DNA of 64,000 bases from CAVZBW01 sp963778465. GTDB lineage: Bacteria > Actinomycetota > Acidimicrobiia > Acidimicrobiales > RAAP-2. Within the stretch, counting starts at the first letter, position 1, and the number at the start of each line of letters is the position of its first letter. The stretch spans positions 2,418,001 to 2,482,000 of the forward strand of contig CAVZUK010000003.1 in the NCBI GenBank assembly GCA_963778465.1, in the 5' to 3' direction. Shown one piece after another: positions 8,885 to 16,941 of the stretch. Position numbers and translations under genes: made by a program. The notes beneath the pieces are model-generated. The model did not search any database and was not told the DNA's origin. It saw only the letters and a program-made list of their open reading frames with translations.

Positions 8885-9685
8885 TCAGGAGTCGGGGTTC
8901 GGGGGACGGCTTCGGGAGAGGAATGCCCCGGCGTCGGCCAGGATGAGCTGGCCGGTGATGCACCGAGCGAGGTCGCTCGCCAGGAAGATGGCCAGGCGCC
9001 CGAGCTCGTCGGGGTCGACCTCTCGGCGGAGGGGGGTGGAGGCGACGATGCGCGCGACGTGGTCGTCGGTGAACGCGGCGCGGACGGCCTCGGTCAGCGT
9101 GGTGCCGGGAGCGATGGCGCAGACCCGGATGCCCGAAGGCCCGAGCTCGACGGCGAGCGTGGTGGTCAGATGGTTGAGCGCCGCCTTGGCCGCCGCGTAG
9201 GCCGAGTTGTGGGGCGAGGGCCGGGTGGTCTCTCCCGAGCTGACGAACAGGATGACCCCCGGCTGGCCCTGCTCGAGCAGGACACGCGCCTCCGCTCGTG
9301 CGCAGAGGGCGGCGAGCACGAGGTTCTGGTCGAGCAGGTCGCGCCAGTAGGCGCCGTCCATCTCGACGAAGGGCTCGAGGCCCCTGCCCGGGGGCAACAT
9401 CCCGATGTTGTTGACGCACACGTCCAGCCGGCCGAGCGCCGCGACCGTGTCGGCGACCATGCGCGTCACCTCGTCGTCCTCCCGGCAGTCCGCGGGGACG
9501 GCGACGGCCGTTCCCCCGGAGTGGCGCAGCTCGCTCGCCACGGCCTCGGCGCGCCCCGCGTCGAGGTCGTTGACCGCCACGTTCGCCCCCGCCCGGTGGA
9601 ACCAGCGGGCGACCTCCCTTCCGATGCCCGCTCCGGCGCCGGTGACGAGCACCGCCTTGCCCGAGTGGTCGATCGTCACCGCCAT
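8885..9685 (-). CDS. Short-chain dehydrogenase/reductase (SDR)
   Basis: A 266-residue classical SDR. The cofactor loop TGAGAGIG is at residues 15-22, the NNIG motif at 92-95, and the catalytic Ser149/150, Tyr163 and Lys167 (YAAAK) are in place. It should oxidise an alcohol or reduce a ketone with NAD(P)H. It lies 19 nt downstream of the TetR gene on the same strand, so the two are probably co-transcribed. It may belong to the same pathway as the divergent amidohydrolase operon. Confidence 0.88.
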   Translation of the reverse strand: MAVTIDHSGKAVLVTGAGAGIGREVARWFHRAGANVAVNDLDAGRAEAVASELRHSGGTAVAVPADCREDDEVTRMVADTVAALGRLDVCVNNIGMLPPGRGLEPFVEMDGAYWRDLLDQNLVLAALCARAEARVLLEQGQPGVILFVSSGETTRPSPHNSAYAAAKAALNHLTTTLAVELGPSGIRVCAIAPGTTLTEAVRAAFTDDHVARIVASTPLRREVDPDELGRLAIFLASDLARCITGQLILADAGAFLSRSRPPNPDS

Positions 9686-9704
9686 CTGCGGCCCGATCCC
9701 GAGC

Positions 9705-10289
9705 TCATGAGGGGAGGCTCCTCGCGGAGGTCCGCTCGAGCTGGGACGTGAAGGTGTCGATCATCAGGGTCACGGTCTCGTCCGGGTCCGCCGGGAACGT
9801 GAGCTTTCCCTCCGCCCGGAGGGTGGCGAAACCGTGCACGGCGGCGAAGACGATCCGGTACCAGTGCGTCGCCATGTCGTCCGTGAGGCCGTAGGAGGCC
9901 AGGACCAGCATGAGGGGCCGCATGGTCGACACCATGGCCGCCCCGATCTCGGGGTCGTTGCCCGGGGGGCGAAGCGTGGCGGCGTACAGGCCCGGTCGCT
10001 CGGCCGCGAAGGCGAGCCACGCGCGGACGATGGCCTCCACGGCGTCGGGCCCCGCCCGCCCGATGGCCGCCTCGTTGAGGCGGTCGGCGAGCTCCCCCAG
10101 CCCGTGGAGGGCGAGCTCCCTGCGCAGCCCCTCGGCGCCGTCCACGTGGGCGTAGAGCGATTGGGTCCGGATCCCGAGTCGCGCGGCGACGTCGCCGAGC
10201 GAGACGGGGGTCGAGGGACCCCGTTCGTCGAGGAGCGTCAGCGCGGCGCCGACCACGTCGTCCCGGTCGAGCCCTATGCGTGCCGCCAT
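9705..10289 (-). CDS. TetR-family transcriptional regulator
   Basis: A 194-residue protein with an N-terminal helix-turn-helix (about residues 27-58, with VAARLGIRTQSLYAHV) and a helical ligand-binding C-terminal domain, the usual TetR layout. It probably represses its own operon with the downstream SDR. A 21-nt partly symmetric motif 47 nt upstream of its start recurs between the UGSC and amidohydrolase operons about 5 kb away, so it is the natural candidate to control those too. The ligand is unknown. Confidence 0.87.
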   Translation of the reverse strand: MAARIGLDRDDVVGAALTLLDERGPSTPVSLGDVAARLGIRTQSLYAHVDGAEGLRRELALHGLGELADRLNEAAIGRAGPDAVEAIVRAWLAFAAERPGLYAATLRPPGNDPEIGAAMVSTMRPLMLVLASYGLTDDMATHWYRIVFAAVHGFATLRAEGKLTFPADPDETVTLMIDTFTSQLERTSARSLPS

Positions 10290-10335
10290 CGTTCACCCCG
10301 TCGCACGGTCGGCCTCCGGGAGGACCCGGCGGCTT

Positions 10336-10356
10336 CTGTCGAAGGCTATCAGACAG
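10336..10356. promoter_or_regulatory. Candidate TetR operator, autoregulatory site
   Basis: On the plus strand the site reads CTGTCGAA-N3-TATCAGAC followed by AG, so its ends CTGTC and GACAG form an inverted repeat. It lies 47 nt upstream of the TetR start. The same blocks and gap occur at 5399-5419. Autoregulatory operators in this position are usual for TetR repressors. Confidence 0.5.
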
Positions 10357-10401
10357 CTGTGGAACTCACGCAGTCACGAGATCCGGCCCACACCGGCCGC
10401 G

Positions 10402-12348
10402 TCACGAGTAGCTGTCGGCGAGGCGGAAGCCGAAGATGGTGGTCGCGGCGCTGTTGTAGGGGCTGGGGAAGAGCCCGTTGATCCGGACGTAGCCCAGGAT
10501 GTTGTCGGGGAGCGACACGCCGTAATTGGTGCGGTTGAGGTTGCGGTTGTTCGCCATGAGGCCGCTGTTGGTCTGGCTGCCGTTGCTCGTGAAGATGAGC
10601 CGCAGCTCCTCCTGCACGTCCCCGGCGTACCCCTCGACCCGGGTCACGACGCCCCGGGTGTTGGCGGCGGGACCGAGCGGGAAGTCACCGCCGCGGGGCG
10701 GCACGTTGGTCCCGCCGCTGCCGCCCTGCTTGGCGTCGGCGGGGTTCCCCAGGCCGTAGGTGGCCTGCATGGCGTCCAGCCGGTCGTAGCCCCAGACCGT
10801 CAAGCGGACCATCTGCGGCCGCGTCGTCCGGTCGACGGTTGGCGTCCCGCCGTTGGGCATGAACCCGTAGCCGGGGCTGAAGAGGATGCGGGTGTTGACC
10901 GGGTTCACGGGGTTGGGGTACTGCACCGGGTCCATGTAGGGCCAGTAAAAGGACTGGTCAGACCCCGCCGGGACCAGGGCCAGGTCGAGGTTGGCGTTGT
11001 AGCTGAAGAGGTTGACGTTGTAGTGGTCCTTGTCCCTGGCGGTCGAGTTGGGCGGCTTGGTCATGTTGTCGTGGGACGCCTGGCTCTGGGCGACGACGTA
11101 GTTGCCGGCGGAGACGATCTTGCTTGCCAGCTGGGCCTTGTAGTCGTTGATGGAGACCTGCGGGATCCCCCATGACGTCCCGAAGATGATCCCGTCGCGC
11201 AGCTGGTTGAGGAGGAAGTTGTAGATCTGGACGTACTCCGGCAGCACCAGGTAGGGCCGCGTCTGCGGGGAGAAGCTCGGAGCGGCGGCCGTCAGGTGGT
11301 TGAGGGCCGAGACGAAGTTCTCTCGGATGAAGGTCGGGTTGCTCGGGTCCTGCAGTGCGATCTCGTAGTTGTGCAGCACGCCGCTCAGCCCGGTCAGCTT
11401 GTTGTCGAGGTCGTCCTTGGTGATCTGATCGACGGCCTGGCCGATCTTCTGGTCCACGTACTCGCTCATCTGCTGCCACGTGACGTTGTTGCCGGCCGAG
11501 GTCGGCCACAGCAGCTCGATGAGGGCCCCCAGGACGAACCCGACCCCGGGGACCTTCCCGAGTGCGGTCTTGAAGATGATCCTCGAGGCGTTGTTGAGAT
11601 CCTCGATGGGCAGCGAGGTGGCGGCGGCCGTCGTGCTGATCGTGGAGAATTTGGTGGAGGCGACGGGCAGCTTCGAGCACACGGCCGGGACCGGCGGGGG
11701 GACGTAGGTCGACGGGTGGAACTCGTTGTCGAAGTGACCCTCGGTCGGGATGGCGTTGAGGATCTCCGTGGCGTCGGTGTCGAAGGTGGAGACCTCGGCG
11801 GCCGACATCAGCCCCTCGTTGCCATAGGAGGTCGACTCGGTGATCCACGCCTCGAGGAGAGCCCGGGCGCCGAGGATGTTCCCCTGGTTGAGCGCGTCGT
11901 CCACGTAGGCGAGGTCGAGCTCGACTTCGGACTGCATCTCACAGGCGAGCTTCCACGACTTGACGACCTGCTCGAGATCGCCGACCTGCGCCCGCAGCGC
12001 CAGCACCTCTTCGGTGATGTTCGGCTCGCCCCGGGGCGGGGGGGCCGTCGTGGTCGTCGTCGGCGGCGGGGCCTTGAAGGCCGGGGTAGCGGTGGTCGGG
12101 GTCGTCGTGGCCGGCACTGCCGTGGTCGGGGTCGTCGTGGCCGGCACTGCCGTGGTCGGGGTCGTCGTGGCCGGCACTGCCGTGGTCGGCGTCGCGGAGG
12201 GCCCAGCCGTCTTGGGTGCTGCTGCGGAGGCCGGGCCGATGGCTCCCACGGCGAGGATGGAAGGGATGAGCGCGAGTGCGGTCGCGGCCGCGGCGAGGCG
12301 CGCGGACCGACGGCCGGCTCCCGGAGAACCTGCAGACCAAATTCGCAT
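10402..12348 (-). CDS. Secreted delta-endotoxin (Cry)-like protein
   Basis: A 648-residue exported protein. A signal peptide ends near residue 43 (ASAAA). A low-complexity Pro/Thr linker follows (about 45-105), with three copies of a ten-residue unit. From about residue 245 the chain resembles the N-terminal helical-bundle domain of Cry delta-endotoxins: KVPGVGFVLGALIELLWP (starting near 264), a YVDQKIGQAVDQ helix, LPEYVQIYNFLLNQLRD, and FGTSWG with INDY just after it (about 388-400). All are in the order seen in Cry toxins. The C terminus (GYVRINGLF, then FGFRLADSYS) resembles the end segment of Cry8Ea1-like proteins. The known family forms pores in gut epithelium; the target here is unknown. 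Unlike Bacillus crystal toxins it has a signal peptide. Confidence 0.68.
   Translation of the reverse strand: MRIWSAGSPGAGRRSARLAAAATALALIPSILAVGAIGPASAAAPKTAGPSATPTTAVPATTTPTTAVPATTTPTTAVPATTTPTTATPAFKAPPPTTTTTAPPPRGEPNITEEVLALRAQVGDLEQVVKSWKLACEMQSEVELDLAYVDDALNQGNILGARALLEAWITESTSYGNEGLMSAAEVSTFDTDATEILNAIPTEGHFDNEFHPSTYVPPPVPAVCSKLPVASTKFSTISTTAAATSLPIEDLNNASRIIFKTALGKVPGVGFVLGALIELLWPTSAGNNVTWQQMSEYVDQKIGQAVDQITKDDLDNKLTGLSGVLHNYEIALQDPSNPTFIRENFVSALNHLTAAAPSFSPQTRPYLVLPEYVQIYNFLLNQLRDGIIFGTSWGIPQVSINDYKAQLASKIVSAGNYVVAQSQASHDNMTKPPNSTARDKDHYNVNLFSYNANLDLALVPAGSDQSFYWPYMDPVQYPNPVNPVNTRILFSPGYGFMPNGGTPTVDRTTRPQMVRLTVWGYDRLDAMQATYGLGNPADAKQGGSGGTNVPPRGGDFPLGPAANTRGVVTRVEGYAGDVQEELRLIFTSNGSQTNSGLMANNRNLNRTNYGVSLPDNILGYVRINGLFPSPYNSAATTIFGFRLADSYS
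12091..12190 (-). repeat. 30-bp coding tandem repeat (Pro/Thr linker)
   Basis: Three 30-bp units occupy 12101-12190, identical except for one base at the right end, and a partial unit precedes them. They encode repeats of the unit TTAVPATTTP in the linker of the Cry-like protein. Such linkers space a secreted domain from the signal peptide or wall. Near-identity suggests recent slippage. The period equals ten codons, so copy changes keep the frame. Confidence 0.9.
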
Positions 12349-12644
12349 ATGTCACCCCACGCTCGTCGACCCAAGGCGTCGTCAAGGTATGAGCAGTGAC
12401 GTGAGCGAACAAGGCTTGGGCGCGGTTCCGTCCGCGGGTTCACCTCCTACTCGCGGTGCGGACTTCGACGCGTCGCGGTGCGTTCACCCCCGCACGCGTG
12501 TGAGCAGTTTGTCCGCGCTCGACAGGCGTTGTTCGCGCGGCCGGGCGGACGCCCGTGCTTCGCCGCGCAGCCGCTCGGTCGTGATCCCCGTCGGTCGCGG
12601 GGATGCCCGGATGACCGGTGAGGGCCCGGTAGTGTTCGCTCTGC

Positions 12645-13520
12645 ATGAGCGCCCCGTACCTCGGCACGTCCCCGGGGGGCGAGGTGCTCGGGGGCGACAA
12701 CCTCCCGATCATGCGGCGCCTCGGCGGCGGGAGCGTCGACCTCGTCTACATCGATCCGCCCTTCGGGACCGGGCGGCGCCGGCGGCTGGAGTCGATCCGG
12801 ACCGGGACCGGGGACAAGACGCGACGCGGCTTCGGTGGCCGCCTCTATCGCTACGACGTCGTGTCCTCCCACGAGTACGACGACGGGATGGTGCTCGACG
12901 ACTACCTCGCCTTCCTCCACGAGCGGTTCGTGGAGATGCATCGCCTGCTGACGGAGACGGGTTCCCTCTACGTCCACCTCGACTTTCGGACGGTGCATCA
13001 CGCCCGGTTGGTGCTCGACGAGATCTTCGGTCCCGATCGGCTCGTCAACGAGATCATCTGGGCTTACGACTACGGCGGCCGGCCGCGCGATCGGTGGCCC
13101 CGCAAGCACGACAACATCCTCTGGTACGCGAAGTCCGACCGGTGGGTCTTCAACCGCGACGAGATCGACCGGATCCCCTACATGGCCCCCGGCCTCGTGG
13201 GCCCGGAGAAGGCGGCGCGGGGCAAGCTCCCGACGGACACGTGGTGGATGACGATCGTTCCCACGTCGGGTCGGGAGCGCACGGGGTACCCGACGCAGAA
13301 GCCGGTGGCCCTGGTCGAGCGGATCGTCCGTGCCTCGAGCAGGCCGGGGGACCTCGTCGCCGACTTCTTCTGCGGCAGCGGCACGACGGGCGTGGCCGCC
13401 CATCGTGCCGGCCGGCGTTACCTGCTCGTCGACAGCAGCCCCGATGCCGTCCGCATCACGCAAGAACGGCTCTGCCGGGAGGCCCGGGCGATCGAGGGGG
13501 AGTCCCCTGCGGTGTCCTGA
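12645..13520 (+). CDS. Site-specific DNA methyltransferase, beta-type, solitary
   Basis: A 291-residue amino-methyltransferase. The catalytic motif DPPF is at residues 37-40 and the AdoMet-binding motif DFFCGSGTTG at 240-249. DPPF before the AdoMet motif is the beta-class order, used by N6-adenine and N4-cytosine enzymes. A target-recognition region lies between the motifs. No restriction gene is next to it, so it is probably an orphan methylase with a regulatory or protective role. The ATG follows a TAGTGT hexamer by 9 nt, so the mRNA may have almost no leader. Confidence 0.85.
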   Translation: MSAPYLGTSPGGEVLGGDNLPIMRRLGGGSVDLVYIDPPFGTGRRRRLESIRTGTGDKTRRGFGGRLYRYDVVSSHEYDDGMVLDDYLAFLHERFVEMHRLLTETGSLYVHLDFRTVHHARLVLDEIFGPDRLVNEIIWAYDYGGRPRDRWPRKHDNILWYAKSDRWVFNRDEIDRIPYMAPGLVGPEKAARGKLPTDTWWMTIVPTSGRERTGYPTQKPVALVERIVRASSRPGDLVADFFCGSGTTGVAAHRAGRRYLLVDSSPDAVRITQERLCREARAIEGESPAVS

Positions 13521-13555
13521 GGCGCAGCGACGCTCGGAAGTGGCCGGAGAAGGTG

Positions 13556-14041
13556 ATGGCGGGTAGCTGGGAGGATTTCTTCATCGCCCAGGTGGGGGCG
13601 GCGGCGGCGCTGGCCGGCCTCGTCTTCGTGGCGCTGTCCATCAACCTGCGCCAGATCGTGTCGGATCCGGTCCTTGTCGGGCGAGCTGCCGAGGCCATGC
13701 TCCTATTGGTGACGCCGGTACTCCTCGGGTTCGCGGTGCTGGCGCCGTCCGGCGAGCTGTGGATCGCCGGCGTCTTGACGGCGGCGATTGCCGTCCCGAT
13801 CTGGGCCTCGGTGACGAGGCTCGTCGTGCGGGGGCTCGGCTCGTCCCGCGAGCGCCCGCCCATCGAGCGTTACCTGAGGCTCGTGGCGTCGCAGGTCGCG
13901 CTCGTGCCGGCGCTCGTCGGAGCGGCGCTCCTGCTCGCCGAGGTCCACGCCGGGTACGGCTTCCTCGCGGCGAGCGCCGCCCTCTCGATCGTCGCTGGGG
14001 TCTTCGACGCGTGGGTCCTGCTCGTCGAGATCCTCCGGTAG
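13556..14041 (+). CDS. Integral membrane protein, hypothetical
   Basis: A 161-residue protein with about five hydrophobic segments, starting in a membrane-embedded N terminus (FFIAQVGAAAALAGLVFVAL). I recognise no catalytic motif; similar small proteins are common and unnamed in actinomycetes. The ATG follows GAGAAGGTG, a weak ribosome-binding site. It lies 36 nt after the methyltransferase gene and could be in the same transcript. Confidence 0.6.
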   Translation: MAGSWEDFFIAQVGAAAALAGLVFVALSINLRQIVSDPVLVGRAAEAMLLLVTPVLLGFAVLAPSGELWIAGVLTAAIAVPIWASVTRLVVRGLGSSRERPPIERYLRLVASQVALVPALVGAALLLAEVHAGYGFLAASAALSIVAGVFDAWVLLVEILR

Positions 14042-14077
14042 GGCGGGGAAGCTGGGCTGAGGGGCCCGGCGGATGGT

Positions 14078-14530
14078 ATGCATAGTGCCGTGCTGCGACT
14101 GGCTCTACGGCTCCTGTTCCTCCTGCTCCTGTTCTCGACCGCGCTGGCCTTCGGCGCGACGGGCGTGTTCTCCGACTGGTGGTACGGGGTCATCGGGGCG
14201 GGCATCTTCGTGCTCTTCCTCGGACTCGCGCCGCTGCTGATCAACAGCGCCTCGGCGCGCCTGCCCGAGGTCGACCGCAAGAGCGGTGCCGCGCTCCTGC
14301 AGGCGTTCGGTGCGCTCTGCGTACTGGAGCTCCTCGTCATGGGCGTCGTCACGTGGGCCTACGGCAACCGGAGCCTGTCGGAGAACAACGCCTACCAGGC
14401 CCTCGGGCTGATCATCTTCCTGGCCCTGCTCGGCATCGGCATCATGGGCGCGATCGGCACCCTGGCCCGGTTCGCCTACGTCCACAACCAGGACCACCGC
14501 CCGATCAACCGCCGAGCGGCCCACACCTGA
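14078..14530 (+). CDS. Integral membrane protein, hypothetical
   Basis: A 150-residue protein with four hydrophobic stretches: LRLLFLLLLFSTALAFGA, one around WWYGVIGAGIFVLFLG, LLQAFGALCVLELLVMGV and one around LGLIIFLALLGIGIMG. It ends in a short basic cytoplasmic tail. No family motif is visible. A GTG four codons after the ATG is an alternative start. It lies 36 nt after the preceding membrane protein and 16 nt before the sulfatase. Confidence 0.6.
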   Translation: MHSAVLRLALRLLFLLLLFSTALAFGATGVFSDWWYGVIGAGIFVLFLGLAPLLINSASARLPEVDRKSGAALLQAFGALCVLELLVMGVVTWAYGNRSLSENNAYQALGLIIFLALLGIGIMGAIGTLARFAYVHNQDHRPINRRAAHT

Positions 14531-14546
14531 CGACCGAGGACGCGCC

Positions 14547-16844
14547 ATCAACAGCTTCGGGGGGGTCATTGGCAGGGACTGGCGGACGTCCACGCCCTGG
14601 TGGCCGGAGGAGCCCAAGGCGCCCTCCGGTGCCCCCAACGTCGTGCTCCTCGTCCTGGACGACGTGGGTTTCGCCCAGCTCGGGTGCTACGGGTCGGACA
14701 TCGCGACCCCCAACCTCGACGGTCTCGCCTCGAGCGGGTTGCGCCTGACCAACTTCCGCACGACGGCGCTGTGCTCGCCCACCCGGGCGTGCCTCTTGAG
14801 CGGCCGCAACCATCACCGCAACGGCATGGGCCGGGTCGCCGACCTGGCGATCGGCTTCCCCGGTTACTGGGGGAGGGTGCCGCGGGAGAACGGGTTCCTC
14901 TCGGAGATCCTGCGGGAGGCCGGCTACGCCACCTACGCCGTCGGCAAGTGGCACCTGAGTCCCGAGGACGAGACCCACATGGCCGCGTCCCGCCGCACCT
15001 GGCCGCTCGCCAGGGGCTTCGACCGCTGGTACGGGTTCCACGGCGGCGAGACCCACCAGTTCGTCCCCGCCCTGTACCAGGACAACCACGCCGTCCGCCC
15101 GCCGCGTTCGATCGCGGAGGGCTATCACCTCAGCACGGACCTGGTGGACCAGGCCATCCTGATGCTCTCCGACCTACGGGCCGTCGATCCCGCCCGTCCC
15201 TTCTTCCTCTACCTGTGCACGGGCGCCTGCCACTCGCCGCACCAGGCCCCCCGATCGTGGATCGAGGCACAGCGGGGCCGGTTCGATCTCGGTTGGGACT
15301 CGTGGCGGGAGGAGACCTTCGCCCGGCAGCTCGCGAGCGGGGTCGTCCCCCCCGGCACCCGGCTGTCACCCCGTCCCTCGTGGGTGCCCGCCTGGGACGA
15401 CCTGCCGCACGAGGAGCGCCGGCTGGCGGCTCGGTTCATGGAGTGCTTCGCCGGCTTCCTCTCGCACACCGACGACCAGATCGGGCGCCTGCTCGCCTTT
15501 CTCGCAGAGCTCGGCGAGCTCGACGACACGGTGGTCGTCGCGGTCTCGGACAACGGTGCGAGCGCGGAAGGCGGGCCCACCGGATCGATCAACGACATCC
15601 GGCTGAGCAACCTGGACCCCGCCAGCACCGAGGAGATGCAGTCCCGCATCGAGGAGATCGGCGGACCGAGCACGCACAACAATTACCCATGGGGCTGGAC
15701 GATGGCGGGGAACACCCCCTTCAAGCGCTGGAAGCGCGAGGTGCACCACGGTGGGGTGGCGGATCCCTGCATCGTGAGCTGGCCCGCGCACCTCGGGGCG
15801 GTCGTCGGTGGGCTCCGCCGGCAGTTCGTCCACGCCGTCGACGTCCTCCCGACGGTGCTGGAGCTGGCGGGGATCGATCCCCCCGACGTCGTCGACCACG
15901 TCCCGCAGAGCGACGTCGACGGGACGAGCTTCGCCTACCTGCTCGAACCCGGGGGCGAGGATGCACCCGAGCGCCACGTGACGCAGTACTTCGAGATGTT
16001 CGGCTCCCGGGCCATCTATCACCGGGGGTGGAAGGCGGTCACGTTCAAGCCCGTCGGCCCGATGTACTCGGACGGGCTGGACCAGAACGCCTCGTTCGAC
16101 GAAGACACCTGGGAGCTGTACCACGTCGAGACCGACCTCTCCGAGACCGAGGACCTGGCCCTCGAGCACCCCGACAAGGTCGCGGAGCTGGAGCGGATCT
16201 GGTGGGTCGAGGCCGCCCGCAACCAGGTGCTGCCGCTCGACAACCGCGTCCTCCATGCGCTCGTCAACCCGCCCCCCAACCGGCTGCGGGAGCTCACCTC
16301 GTTTCGGTACTTCCCCGGCGGCTCCCCGGTGCCCGAGCCCGTCGCCGTCAACATCCGCAACCGCAGCCACGTGGTCACCATCGACCTCGAGGTGCAACCG
16401 GGCGTCGTGGCGGAGGGGACGTTGCTGGCGCTCGGCTCGGTGCTCGGCGGCTGGACGTTGCAGGTGATCGGTGGCCGGATCCGCTACCTCCACAACCTCT
16501 ACGGCAAGGAGCTCCACGTCGTGGAGGCCCGATCGCCGCTGGCGGGGGGCCGCCATCTCGTGGTGATGCGATTCGAGAAGACGCCGGGCCTCGGTGGCAC
16601 GGCGGATCTCGAGGTGGACGGGATCGAGGTCGGCCAAGGTCCGATCCCGAGGTGCACGCCCTCGGGCTTCAGCGGCACGGGGGTGGGCCTCACCTGCGGG
16701 TACGAGTGGGGCCCGGCGATCGGCGACGGCTACGAGGCACCCTTCTCGATCAACGGCGTCATCCACCGGGCCTCGGTCGAGGTGTCGGGACCCCCCGATC
16801 GCGACCCTCTCGCGGAGCTCGAAGCCATCCTGTCGGACCAGTAG
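14547..16844 (+). CDS. Arylsulfatase
   Basis: A large sulfatase. The active-site motif CSPTRACLLSG begins at Cys76, which would be converted to formylglycine. Metal ligands lie in LVLDDVGF (about residues 36-43) and SDNGAS. The C-terminal 150 residues form an extra beta-rich domain. Conserved N-terminal sequence (SFGGVIGRDW, then WWPEEP) is encoded upstream of the first GTG (14643), so the real start is probably the ATC at 14547. A GAGGA lies six bases before it. ATC is a rare start codon, and a sequencing error in an ATG is also possible. No signal peptide is evident. Confidence 0.85.
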   Translation: MNSFGGVIGRDWRTSTPWWPEEPKAPSGAPNVVLLVLDDVGFAQLGCYGSDIATPNLDGLASSGLRLTNFRTTALCSPTRACLLSGRNHHRNGMGRVADLAIGFPGYWGRVPRENGFLSEILREAGYATYAVGKWHLSPEDETHMAASRRTWPLARGFDRWYGFHGGETHQFVPALYQDNHAVRPPRSIAEGYHLSTDLVDQAILMLSDLRAVDPARPFFLYLCTGACHSPHQAPRSWIEAQRGRFDLGWDSWREETFARQLASGVVPPGTRLSPRPSWVPAWDDLPHEERRLAARFMECFAGFLSHTDDQIGRLLAFLAELGELDDTVVVAVSDNGASAEGGPTGSINDIRLSNLDPASTEEMQSRIEEIGGPSTHNNYPWGWTMAGNTPFKRWKREVHHGGVADPCIVSWPAHLGAVVGGLRRQFVHAVDVLPTVLELAGIDPPDVVDHVPQSDVDGTSFAYLLEPGGEDAPERHVTQYFEMFGSRAIYHRGWKAVTFKPVGPMYSDGLDQNASFDEDTWELYHVETDLSETEDLALEHPDKVAELERIWWVEAARNQVLPLDNRVLHALVNPPPNRLRELTSFRYFPGGSPVPEPVAVNIRNRSHVVTIDLEVQPGVVAEGTLLALGSVLGGWTLQVIGGRIRYLHNLYGKELHVVEARSPLAGGRHLVVMRFEKTPGLGGTADLEVDGIEVGQGPIPRCTPSGFSGTGVGLTCGYEWGPAIGDGYEAPFSINGVIHRASVEVSGPPDRDPLAELEAILSDQ

Positions 16845-16866
16845 GGCCCGTCGGACCAGTTGGGCC
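16832..16866 (+). repeat. 17-bp direct repeat spanning the sulfatase stop codon
   Basis: GTCGGACCAGTAGGGCC at 16832-16848 is followed one base later by the same sequence with TTG in place of TAG (16850-16866). The first copy contains the sulfatase stop codon. It looks like a small local duplication. The flanking GGCCC and GGGCC could also pair as a weak hairpin. Confidence 0.7.
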
Positions 16867-16941
16867 GCCGCGAGGCGCCGCCGGCGACGTGCCGGTGCCC
16901 CACTCGCGTCGGGGGGCGCACCGGGGCGACGTGCAGCGCTG

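Noticed and set aside
12091..12190. Regular 30-bp repeats that could suggest a CRISPR array
   Set aside because: The units are directly adjacent with no spacers and are in frame inside the Cry-like protein, so they are a coding repeat.
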